5,700 nt of DNA from Sulfurovum sp. (lineage in GTDB: Bacteria > Campylobacterota > Campylobacteria > Campylobacterales > Sulfurovaceae), in contig DQVY01000140.1 of NCBI GenBank assembly GCA_015661535.1, forward strand, positions 1 to 5,700. The letters are read 5' to 3'. Shown piece by piece: positions 1 through 5,647 of the stretch. A program made the position numbers and the translations under genes. How positions within the stretch are numbered: position 1 is the first letter of the stretch; the number at the start of each line of letters is the position of its first letter. The notes beneath the pieces are model-generated. The model saw only the letters and a program-made list of their open reading frames with translations. It did no database searches and was not told the origin of the DNA.

Positions 1-1176
1 CAGGTCAAAGTAGCCAAAGAGTGCAGTGAGTACCAAAAAGAGAAACATACTTACATTTTGCATGAAGTTGTTTCCTGCAAGTATTTTCCCCAAAAATTTA
101 CTTGGTGTGGCAAACTGTATCATGGCATTAAGGGGTACCATGAAGAGACCTGCGGAAAACCCAAAAACAAAGAGTGATAGGCCTAGCGTAGTAAGTGATG
201 TGAGGTTGGGCATCATGAAGAGTGACAGCGTGACACCCAGTGCTCCAAGAGGGATGATGCCTGTTTCTATGTAGTTCTTACTTACACGTCCTACCACCAT
301 AGCACCCACGATCATACCTAGACCCGAGAGTGCCAAAAGCCCTTGTGCTGTAACCGTATCGGTCACACCCAGGGTACTTTTAAGATGTTCGCCAAAGATG
401 GCCAGCACTACTTGCGCTACACCCCAAAGAATACTAAGACCCAAGATACTCAGCCATACCACATCGTTTTCTTTGATCACTTTGATATTTGCTTTGAGGT
501 AGTGCAGATTTTGGTACTCTTTAGGTTCAAAGGTCATACTCTCATCAACAGTGACAGGGGTAAAGGTTTTTACCAAACGTCTGGCAAGCAGATACTCTAA
601 GATACTCGCAGCAATGAGTGCAAACCCTACAGGGGCAATGTACTGCAAAATCTCAGAAGGTAAGATGCTTCTGTCTTGTAACAAAGACTCAAAAAATATG
701 GAGTAAACCACCGCACCTAGTAAAATGGAAACAATGGTCACTGCCTGTACAAGGGCATTGGCAGGGGCGAGGTTCTCATTGCCTGTCATCTCCTTAATAA
801 GTCCGTACTTTGCAGGAGAGTAGATGGCAGACTGTGCAGCAAGTATGAAGGTGAGTCCAAAGGCAAGCCAAAACCAGCCCATGACATAAGAGAAGAGTAT
901 GAGTGAGGTAATACCGATGGCAGCCAGTGAGGCATACTCCACGACTTTTACTTTAGGGTACTTGTCCGAAATGAACCCAGCAGGGGAAAAAAGAAAAATA
1001 AACGGCAGTAAAATAAGCGCATTGACAATGGCAGTCAAGACAATAAGTTCAGAGCCGTCATAGGCTTTAAAAATAGTATTCTGCAAGATGATCTTATGCC
1101 CCAGGTCGGTCATAGCATTGAGAAATATGATGAATATGTAAGGGGTAAACCCTGCTATTTTAAAAAGTGCTTTCAT
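1..1176 (-). CDS. lplT: LplT-type lysophospholipid transporter (MFS), 3' end outside window; possible N-terminal part of an LplT-Aas fusion
   Basis: This MFS membrane protein probably flips lysophospholipids across the inner membrane for re-acylation. I read 392 codons from ATG at 1176 with no stop before the left edge. About eleven membrane segments are visible (roughly residues 13-32, 44-65, 82-101, 103-119, 141-160, 178-197, 239-261, 276-296, 304-323, 330-352, 371-390). Segments shared with E. coli LplT, from memory, are YSPAKYGLIKE (119-129) followed by APAN-ALVQ, and GLFMVPLNAMIQ (343-354) followed by a GNNFMQN stretch. The opening, with DLGHKIILQNTIFK, resembles the large Aas fusions (transporter, PlsC acyltransferase, acyl-ACP synthetase); whether those domains follow cannot be seen. 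E. coli LplT has 397 residues, so at least one more helix is expected. The start overlaps the merR stop by 4 nt (ATGA) and has AAAGG at 1184-1188, 7 nt upstream, so translation is probably coupled. LplT-like is fairly sure; the fusion is inference. Confidence 0.85.
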   Translation of the reverse strand, partial: MKALFKIAGFTPYIFIIFLNAMTDLGHKIILQNTIFKAYDGSELIVLTAIVNALILLPFIFLFSPAGFISDKYPKVKVVEYASLAAIGITSLILFSYVMGWFWLAFGLTFILAAQSAIYSPAKYGLIKEMTGNENLAPANALVQAVTIVSILLGAVVYSIFFESLLQDRSILPSEILQYIAPVGFALIAASILEYLLARRLVKTFTPVTVDESMTFEPKEYQNLHYLKANIKVIKENDVVWLSILGLSILWGVAQVVLAIFGEHLKSTLGVTDTVTAQGLLALSGLGMIVGAMVVGRVSKNYIETGIIPLGALGVTLSLFMMPNLTSLTTLGLSLFVFGFSAGLFMVPLNAMIQFATPSKFLGKILAGNNFMQNVSMFLFLVLTALFGYFDL

Positions 1177-1853
1177 TTGTCTGCCTTTGTTGTATGTGCT
1201 TCAGTGATGTGATGTTTATGTGTTTGTACAGTATGCATGTTAAATATGTAGGGTTTGAGAGTCAAGATGAGGTCAAAGAGCAGTTCATAACGTGCATCGT
1301 GAGATTCATTATCTTCTTTGAGCAGGTCAGAACCTATGGCATTCTCTTTTTTTGCCAAGGCTTTTGCATCTTCTACATAGGCATCGATCAAACAAAAATC
1401 AAGACCTAAACTTTTTGCCCTCTCTAAGATCTCTGCGATCTCTACCTCTTTGGAAGAAAACCCATTTGCTCTTTCAAAGAGGTAGCCTTGTGCCTGATAC
1501 TGTTTTAAAGTAGCTTCATCAAAACCGACCAACTCCAAAAAGGTCTCTTTGTCATAACAGTGTGCATCTTTGCCTCCGGAAATGAGTTCAAGAGAGTGTA
1601 ACATCATTTCAAAACTGCCATCAAAGTCAAAATGATTGTTTTTAAATATGTTTTTGATCTCTGCGATGGAGTAAGAGAAGTTATGCTGCAGGTATTTAAT
1701 GAACTTAATGATCTGCACACAAGACTCATCATAAAGGTGTACATTGGGTTTTGGTTTAGAGGGTTGGGGGAGGAGACCTTCTTTTATGTAGTAGAGTATG
1801 GTCGATTTACTCTCCGAACTTTGAAGTACCAGATCTTTCATTTTGAGTGACAT
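1173..1853 (-). CDS. MerR-family transcriptional regulator with a second degenerate MerR-like segment
   Basis: This is a 226-residue cytoplasmic DNA-binding regulator. Residues 5-72 form a MerR-type winged helix-turn-helix, with TILYYIKEGLLPQP at 18-31, the wing ending in LYD at 40-42, and the second helix pair reaching SIAEIKNIF at 62-70. Residues about 103-165 repeat the same plan in weaker form (ATLKQYQAQGYL, then GFSSKEVEIAEIL and a LGLDFCLIDAYV segment). The C-terminus is histidine-rich (H207, H212, H214, H215, H220). No MerR-type metal-binding cysteine cluster is seen; the three cysteines (45, 99, 154) are scattered. The ATG at 1853 is preferred because AAAAAAGG lies 7 nt upstream; an ATG at 1860 is out of frame. 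It has its own promoter and overlaps the LplT-type gene as ATGA, so that gene is the obvious target along with its own promoter. The effector is unknown. Confidence 0.9.
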   Translation of the reverse strand: MSLKMKDLVLQSSESKSTILYYIKEGLLPQPSKPKPNVHLYDESCVQIIKFIKYLQHNFSYSIAEIKNIFKNNHFDFDGSFEMMLHSLELISGGKDAHCYDKETFLELVGFDEATLKQYQAQGYLFERANGFSSKEVEIAEILERAKSLGLDFCLIDAYVEDAKALAKKENAIGSDLLKEDNESHDARYELLFDLILTLKPYIFNMHTVQTHKHHITEAHTTKADK

Positions 1854-1860
1854 GATGCAT

Positions 1861-1868
1861 CCTTTTTT
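1861..1868 (-). promoter_or_regulatory. Ribosome binding site of the MerR-family gene
   Basis: On the minus strand this reads AAAAAAGG, 7 nt before ATG at 1853. It supports that start over the out-of-frame ATG at 1860. Confidence 0.75.
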
Positions 1869-1881
1869 GTTTTATAAAAGG

Positions 1882-1910
1882 AGTATAGGGTAATTTTTGT
1901 AAAGTGTCAA
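1882..1910 (-). promoter_or_regulatory. Sigma-70 promoter of the merR-lplT operon
   Basis: The minus strand carries TTGACA (1905-1910) and TATACT (1882-1887) separated by 17 nt, close to the consensus for the housekeeping sigma factor. Transcription would begin near 1875, giving a leader of about 20 nt. The promoter sits entirely in the 79-nt gap after the DUF2461 gene. The 17-nt spacer is optimal, unlike the 19-20 nt spacers of classic MerR-activated promoters. That suggests the promoter is active by default and more likely repressed than activated by the regulator it drives. Confidence 0.8.
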
Positions 1911-1926
1911 GTGTTAGTCTACACTT
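1902..1926. promoter_or_regulatory. Candidate operator: three AAGTGT half-sites over the -35 box
   Basis: On the plus strand AAGTGT occurs at 1902-1907 and 1909-1914, followed by its inverse ACACTT at 1921-1926. The last two form a perfect 6-bp dyad with a 6-nt centre, and the first two are direct repeats 7 nt apart. The -35 hexamer (1905-1910) lies within the cluster, so a bound protein would block or alter polymerase binding. The MerR-family regulator encoded just downstream is the natural candidate ligand, but this is inferred from position only. Confidence 0.45.
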
Positions 1927-1932
1927 TTTATA

Positions 1933-2631
1933 TTATTCTGATGTTATTTCTTCTACACAGGTTAATTGATAGATCCATTGATGTAGATCGAGCATATCTT
2001 CATAGACTTTAAAATTACGGTCTATGATGCTTTCTGAGTGAAATGTTTCATCAGGTTCAAATATTTTAAAAGCAAACATTGCACCATAAAGATACAAATA
2101 GGCATGGGTATCTTCTTTGTTCAATCCAAGGGGAAAACGTTTGTATTTTGCTTCGGGTATGGTGTAGCCTTTGTCTCTAAGAGATTCTAAAATATTGTGG
2201 AGAGTTTCTCTTTTTACATCATTTTTAATGTACTCTCGGTAGACAGCCAGAAGAGGGGCTTTAAAGTTTCGTATACCTGTAGCCACAAATACTTCAAAGG
2301 GGTCATAGTGCATGTAAAACGAAGCTGATTGCATACGGTGTGTCGCACCCTGCCAAAAGATGATGCCGATACGCTCTTTTATAGGGTCTAGCCTGTGAAA
2401 TCTGGCATCACGGTAGATACGGAAGAGAGATTTATTGACTTTAGGTATGGCATGGATATTAGGCACAAGTATCTGCAAATGCTCACCCATCTCTTCTACA
2501 TAGGCTTTGTTCGGCGTGACAATGTACTTCTCGTACTCCTCTTTATGGTCATCGAGCCATTCTTTTGAGTTGTTGATGATGATGTTTGAGAGAAAATCCA
2601 GACCCTCTTTAGGAAAACCCTTAAAGTGCAT
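1933..2631 (-). CDS. DUF2461 family protein (TIGR02453-like), function unknown
   Basis: This is a 232-residue soluble protein of the DUF2461 family, which has no established biochemical function that I know of. Family hallmarks are the N-terminal FLSNIIINNSKEWLDDHKEEY stretch (about 13-33), the SLFRIYRDARF motif (68-78) and the SASFYMHYDP strand region (102-111). There is no signal peptide or membrane helix. The reading frame extends upstream to a TTG at 2655, but the ATG at 2631 is a much better start: it forms TAATG with the elyC-like stop and has AAAAGGA 5 nt upstream, while the TTG has no clear ribosome site. Translation is therefore probably coupled to the ElyC-like gene. No convincing terminator follows the stop. 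Family assignment is confident; the role is open, though the context would fit an envelope or stress function. Confidence 0.88.
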   Translation of the reverse strand: MHFKGFPKEGLDFLSNIIINNSKEWLDDHKEEYEKYIVTPNKAYVEEMGEHLQILVPNIHAIPKVNKSLFRIYRDARFHRLDPIKERIGIIFWQGATHRMQSASFYMHYDPFEVFVATGIRNFKAPLLAVYREYIKNDVKRETLHNILESLRDKGYTIPEAKYKRFPLGLNKEDTHAYLYLYGAMFAFKIFEPDETFHSESIIDRNFKVYEDMLDLHQWIYQLTCVEEITSE

Positions 2632-3386
2632 TATATTCCTTTTACTTTTTGCCAAATGAGACCTAAGTACTCATGCCAAAGGATGTGTGATTTTCGTAGT
2701 GCTTTGGCAGAAAAGAAGTCCGTGTAGTCTAAATGTTGGGTGTATGAAAGATGGTTGGTCGGAGCAGCTATGGGGTTAAGTCCTTCATTTTTAAAAAACT
2801 TTAAAGCTCGTGTCATATGTGAAGCAGAAGTGACCAAAATAAAAGGTTGTGTACCAAGTAAATCCTTCCCTGCTTGTGCCTCTTCTTGTGTATCTTTGGT
2901 GCCTAAATACAAAATCATATCATTTTCCGGTACGCCAAGTGAGACAGCCAGTTTCTTTTGCATCTTTGCATGTTCATTGGGGTCATACAATCCTGTATAC
3001 CCAGAGACAATGATTTTGGCTTGTCCTTTTAGCTGCTTGTAAAGACGTATGCCTTCATTAAGTCTAATGACTGAGACCTCAATGATTTGTGAAGTAATGG
3101 GACGACTGTTATCTGTATGGTGTCCTCCCCCTAAAACATATATGTATTTGATCTCTTTTGGTGCTGTGTGTAAAGTAGGGTTTTGTGATTCAATAGTGTT
3201 TAAAAGTGTGTTGACAAGGGGTGGGTAAGAAATGAGAAAGAACCACAACACAGAAAGTAAAAGTGTAAACTTTGCTTTGGCTACTTTGTTTTTGTAAAGG
3301 AAGAACAGTCCAAGCAGTATGAGACCAACCCCTAAAGGTAAAGGCATAATGAACATGGAGACGATCTTTTTGAGTATAAAATCCAT
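2631..3386 (-). CDS. elyC: ElyC-like DUF218 (YdcF/SanA superfamily) envelope biogenesis protein
   Basis: This 251-residue inner-membrane protein resembles E. coli ElyC (259 residues) along its whole length, as far as I recall that sequence. ElyC is linked to peptidoglycan assembly and undecaprenyl-phosphate lipid-carrier metabolism. Two N-terminal membrane helices (about 10-31 and 38-56) are followed by a DUF218 domain with YVLGGG (83-88), RLNEGIRLY (109-116), DTQEEA (165-170) and VTSASHMTRALKFF (185-198), then the EGLNPIAAPTN segment. The end, LGLIWQKVKG, matches ElyC's LGRIWQWLKG. The start is taken at ATG 3386, 7 nt after the upstream stop; its ribosome site is weak, which fits re-initiation after the dehydrogenase. 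The 3' end overlaps the DUF2461 gene by 1 nt. DUF218 membership is near certain; ElyC orthology is likely rather than proven. Confidence 0.88.
   Translation of the reverse strand: MDFILKKIVSMFIMPLPLGVGLILLGLFFLYKNKVAKAKFTLLLSVLWFFLISYPPLVNTLLNTIESQNPTLHTAPKEIKYIYVLGGGHHTDNSRPITSQIIEVSVIRLNEGIRLYKQLKGQAKIIVSGYTGLYDPNEHAKMQKKLAVSLGVPENDMILYLGTKDTQEEAQAGKDLLGTQPFILVTSASHMTRALKFFKNEGLNPIAAPTNHLSYTQHLDYTDFFSAKALRKSHILWHEYLGLIWQKVKGI
2634..2643 (-). promoter_or_regulatory. Ribosome binding site fixing the DUF2461 start
   Basis: The minus strand has AAAAGGA ending 5 nt before the ATG at 2631, inside the last codons of the ElyC-like gene. It decides in favour of this ATG over the upstream TTG at 2655 and, with the TAATG overlap, indicates coupled translation. 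Confidence 0.7.
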
Positions 3387-3393
3387 TTATGCT

Positions 3394-4626
3394 TTAGTCC
3401 ACACGTCTTGTTTCATCTGCACCCAGTTCCATCACTTTCCATGGCAGACCCTGTTTGTTCAGTTCTTCCATAAATGGGTCAGGGTCAAACTCTTCCATGT
3501 TGAAGACTCCTTTACCCTGCCATTTTTCTTCCAACATGAGTTTTGCCCCTATCATGGCAGGTACGCCTGTAGTGTAGCTGACTCCCTGGCTCATCACTTC
3601 TGCATAACATTTTTCATGGTCAGAGACCTGGTAGATGTAGACGGTTTTTTCTTGACCGTCTTTGATACCTTTGGCAAAGATACCAATATTGGTCTTGCCT
3701 TTTGTACGTGGGCCAAGTGAAGCAGGGTCAGGAAGCAGGGTAGCCAAGAACTCCATAGGGACGATCTTCATACCCTTGTGTTCCACTTCTTTGATGCCAA
3801 GCATCCCTACATTCTCTAAACACTTCATGTGGGTAAGGTAAGACTCTCCAAAGGTCATAAAGAAACGTATGCGTTTCAGCCCTTTGATGTGTTTGACCAA
3901 AGACTCCATCTCTTCATGGTAGAGCAGATAAGAGTCTTTTGGACCTATCTCCGGGTAGTCCCATACCTGTTTGATAGCCATAGGGTCTGTTTCTATCCAT
4001 TGTCCTTGTCCATTATCATCTTTTTGCCAGTAACGTCCCTTTGCAGAAACTTCTCTTAGGTTTATCTCTGGGTTGAAGTTGGTAGCAAAAGGGTAACCAT
4101 GGTCTCCTGCATTACAGTCGAGTATATCTATGGTATGGATCTCATCGAAGTAGTGTTTCTGTGCATAGGCACAAAAGACATTGGTCACTCCTGGGTCAAA
4201 ACCTGAACCTAAAAGCCCCATAATGTTCGCTTTTTTAAACGCTTCATCTCTTTCCCACTGTTCTTTGTACTCAAACTTGGCAGTGTCGGGGTGCTCATAG
4301 TTGGCAGTGTCAAGGTAGTCTACATGTGTTTTGGTACAAGCATCCATGATAGTGAGATCTTGGTAGGGAAGGGCAACATTTATGACGATGTCTGCGCCGA
4401 CTTGCTGTATCACTTCGACAAGCTCAGTGACCGAGTCTGCATTTACGCGCATGGTAGCGATAGTCACACCCACTTTATCTTGTATATTTTGAGCAATGGC
4501 CTCACATTTACTGACAGTTCTTGAAGCAAGGGTAATCTCTCCAAAGGTATCTGCATTCATGGCACATTTAAAAGCCACCACATTTCCAACACCGCCTGCT
4601 CCGATAATAAGGGTTTTTTTAGACAT
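3394..4626 (-). CDS. Carboxynorspermidine/carboxyspermidine dehydrogenase (saccharopine dehydrogenase family)
   Basis: This 410-residue cytoplasmic enzyme would condense L-aspartate semialdehyde with a diamine using NADPH. Diaminopropane gives carboxynorspermidine and putrescine gives carboxyspermidine. A separate decarboxylase (NspC), not encoded here, then makes the triamine. The N-terminus is a Rossmann fold with GAGGVG at 9-14 and SRT at 35-37, where the arginine may contact the NADP phosphate. GSGFDPGVTNVF (140-151) is typical of this saccharopine-reductase-like branch, and length fits the family. Campylobacterota such as C. jejuni use the carboxyspermidine route, so spermidine is the more likely product, though sequence alone does not settle the diamine. 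The start is ATG 4626, with TTGGAG 6 nt upstream; a frame extension to TTG 4638 would place the start inside that ribosome site. It follows the permease by 32 nt. A lysine-pathway saccharopine dehydrogenase is the less likely alternative. Confidence 0.9.
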   Translation of the reverse strand: MSKKTLIIGAGGVGNVVAFKCAMNADTFGEITLASRTVSKCEAIAQNIQDKVGVTIATMRVNADSVTELVEVIQQVGADIVINVALPYQDLTIMDACTKTHVDYLDTANYEHPDTAKFEYKEQWERDEAFKKANIMGLLGSGFDPGVTNVFCAYAQKHYFDEIHTIDILDCNAGDHGYPFATNFNPEINLREVSAKGRYWQKDDNGQGQWIETDPMAIKQVWDYPEIGPKDSYLLYHEEMESLVKHIKGLKRIRFFMTFGESYLTHMKCLENVGMLGIKEVEHKGMKIVPMEFLATLLPDPASLGPRTKGKTNIGIFAKGIKDGQEKTVYIYQVSDHEKCYAEVMSQGVSYTTGVPAMIGAKLMLEEKWQGKGVFNMEEFDPDPFMEELNKQGLPWKVMELGADETRRVD

Positions 4627-4632
4627 GAAAGA

Positions 4633-4638
4633 CTCCAA
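4633..4638 (-). promoter_or_regulatory. Ribosome binding site of the dehydrogenase gene
   Basis: The minus strand reads TTGGAG, ending 6 nt before ATG 4626. The alternative TTG start at 4636-4638 is part of this site, so the ATG is the supported start. Confidence 0.7.
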
Positions 4639-4655
4639 GTTTGTATTAGATTATT

Positions 4656-4682
4656 TTATCACAAATAGTAGTGATTTATCAC
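4656..4682. repeat. ATCAC/GTGAT short inverted repeats at the end of the permease gene
   Basis: On the plus strand TTATCAC (4656-4662) is followed by the 12-bp palindrome GTGATTTATCAC (4671-4682). This gives two ATCAC and one GTGAT half-sites in 27 nt, spanning the last codons and stop of the permease gene, just before the dehydrogenase start. It could be a regulator site for the dehydrogenase or a weak RNA hairpin. The arms are only 5 bp, so chance is possible. Confidence 0.3.
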
Positions 4683-5573
4683 ATAACTCAGCCCAAAAAG
4701 CAGAGGAATAAAAAGCAAGGTACTCAGCAAGATAAGTGTGGTGACATCTTTAGGTTTGCAGTCATAGAGTGAAGCAAGGTTGATGTTCGCCACAGCCAAA
4801 GGCACCATCATCTCCATAAAGATGACTCCCTGCACAAAGAGAGGCAAAGAGGTGAAGCTTAAAATGACAGCCGTTGCTAAAGGTATGAGGATGAACTTTT
4901 GACTTATGGTACCTATGAAAAGTTTAGGGTGCAGCTCTTTGACACGTATGCCTTGTAAGAAGGTACCCAATAGAAACAGTTGTAAAACAATCCCTGCATA
5001 CGCTCCCATTTTCAAAAACTCTTCTATTTCTGAGCTAATAGGTATATTATTTATATTAATTAATATAGCAATAGCTGAAGCAGGAATAATAGGGATTTTT
5101 ACAATATTTAAAAGAGAATCTTTAATGCTGAAAGAGCCACGCGAATAAATATAGACCCCTATAACATAGACCACAAATACATTGGCAATGTTAATGAGTG
5201 TGGTGTAGATGACAGACTGCTCACCAAAGAGTGCAATGCCCAAAGGGATGCCTATATTGCCTGTATTGCCTACAAATCCAGCAATGGTAAAGATAGCCCT
5301 CTCTTTTATATTATTAAATATTAATTTGCCAAGAAAGAGTGTGGGAATGAGTAAAGAGATGATAATAGCAAGATAAAGTAGAGGTACATACACATGTTCA
5401 ACATGAAGTTTTGCTGTGGAGAATCCCCATACAGTCACAAAGGGTTGTAGAAAATAAACAGACATAAGTGTGAGTGTTTTAGTGCTCATCTCCTCTTTAA
5501 AAATACGTTTAGCCATATAGCCAAGGAGTATAAAGACATATACAAAGAGTATGGAGAGTAGTGTACTTATCAT
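4659..5573 (-). CDS. AEC-family (auxin efflux carrier-like) permease, substrate unknown
   Basis: This 304-residue inner-membrane transporter of the AEC family probably has ten helices in two halves. The N-terminal half ends with the family's conserved loop GNTGNIGIPLG (102-112). The second half contains FMEMMVPLAVANINLASLYDCKP (252-274), the usual proline-and-polar repeat of the first half. Bacterial members move organic acids or other small anions (MdcF-type malonate carriers, for example), but nothing here fixes the substrate. The ATG at 5573 is the only reasonable start: reading upstream in frame reaches a stop at 5613-5615 with no other start codon. The ribosome site is poor, as AGGAA at 5586-5590 lies 12 nt upstream. 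It heads the row leading into the polyamine gene, so a diamine or amino-acid-related substrate is conceivable but speculative. A short stretch at about 5041-5110 is notably AT-rich with many ATA/ATT/AAT codons. Confidence 0.88.
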   Translation of the reverse strand: MISTLLSILFVYVFILLGYMAKRIFKEEMSTKTLTLMSVYFLQPFVTVWGFSTAKLHVEHVYVPLLYLAIIISLLIPTLFLGKLIFNNIKERAIFTIAGFVGNTGNIGIPLGIALFGEQSVIYTTLINIANVFVVYVIGVYIYSRGSFSIKDSLLNIVKIPIIPASAIAILININNIPISSEIEEFLKMGAYAGIVLQLFLLGTFLQGIRVKELHPKLFIGTISQKFILIPLATAVILSFTSLPLFVQGVIFMEMMVPLAVANINLASLYDCKPKDVTTLILLSTLLFIPLLFGLSYVINHYYL

Positions 5574-5594
5574 GCGCGTTTCTTGTTCCTGCGT

Positions 5595-5610
5595 TGCACG
5601 TGGGAGTGCA
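5595..5610. repeat. Small inverted repeat TGCAC-N6-GTGCA in the permease leader
   Basis: Perfect 5-bp arms (5595-5599 and 5606-5610) flank a 6-nt centre. It lies between the predicted transcription start and the permease ATG and is GC-richer than its surroundings. It could be a protein site or an RNA hairpin upstream of the ribosome site. The short arms keep confidence low. Confidence 0.35.
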
Positions 5611-5616
5611 TACTAC

Positions 5617-5647
5617 AATATGAAATTATATGATAATTTGACATATT
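5617..5647. promoter_or_regulatory. Long imperfect dyad over the permease -10 box, candidate operator
   Basis: On the plus strand, AATATG and AAATTAT (5617-5629) are complementary to ATAATTT (5633-5639) and CATATT (5642-5647). The centre is ATG and there is one 2-nt bulge (5640-5641), giving thirteen paired positions. The dyad covers the permease -10 box and a plus-strand TTGACA at 5638-5643. That placement is what a repressor of a divergent promoter region would need. The AT-rich composition raises the odds of chance pairing. Confidence 0.4.
5625..5630 (-). promoter_or_regulatory. Putative -10 box of the permease-polyamine-elyC row
   Basis: The minus strand reads TATAAT, about 50 nt upstream of the permease ATG, implying a start of transcription near 5618. 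No good -35 box is found at 16-18 nt, which is common in Campylobacterota promoters, where the -10 box and upstream AT-rich periodicity dominate. It is the best promoter candidate for the first transcription unit. Confidence 0.5.

Noticed and set aside
26..600. Plus-strand open frames at 26-274 and 343-600
   Set aside because: Both lie antisense to the LplT-type gene, which has clear family motifs through this whole stretch.
1901..1927. Terminator for the DUF2461 gene made by AAAGTGT and ACACTTT
   Set aside because: The 7-bp stem is AT-rich with a 13-nt loop, no U-tract follows on the minus strand, and the sequence contains the -35 box of the next operon; an operator is the better reading.
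2632..2655. TTG start at 2655 for the DUF2461 protein (8 more residues)
   Set aside because: The ATG at 2631 has a good ribosome site and the TAATG junction; the extra residues only read through the end of the ElyC-like gene.
3319..3720. Plus-strand open frame of 133 codons
   Set aside because: It is antisense to the well-identified dehydrogenase and the ElyC-like gene, is rich in cysteine, histidine and phenylalanine as reverse-strand shadows usually are, and resembles no family I know.
5041..5110. AT-rich patch in the permease as a sign of insertion or transfer
   Set aside because: The frame stays intact, encodes an ordinary hydrophobic AEC segment, and has no flanking repeats; it is local composition only.
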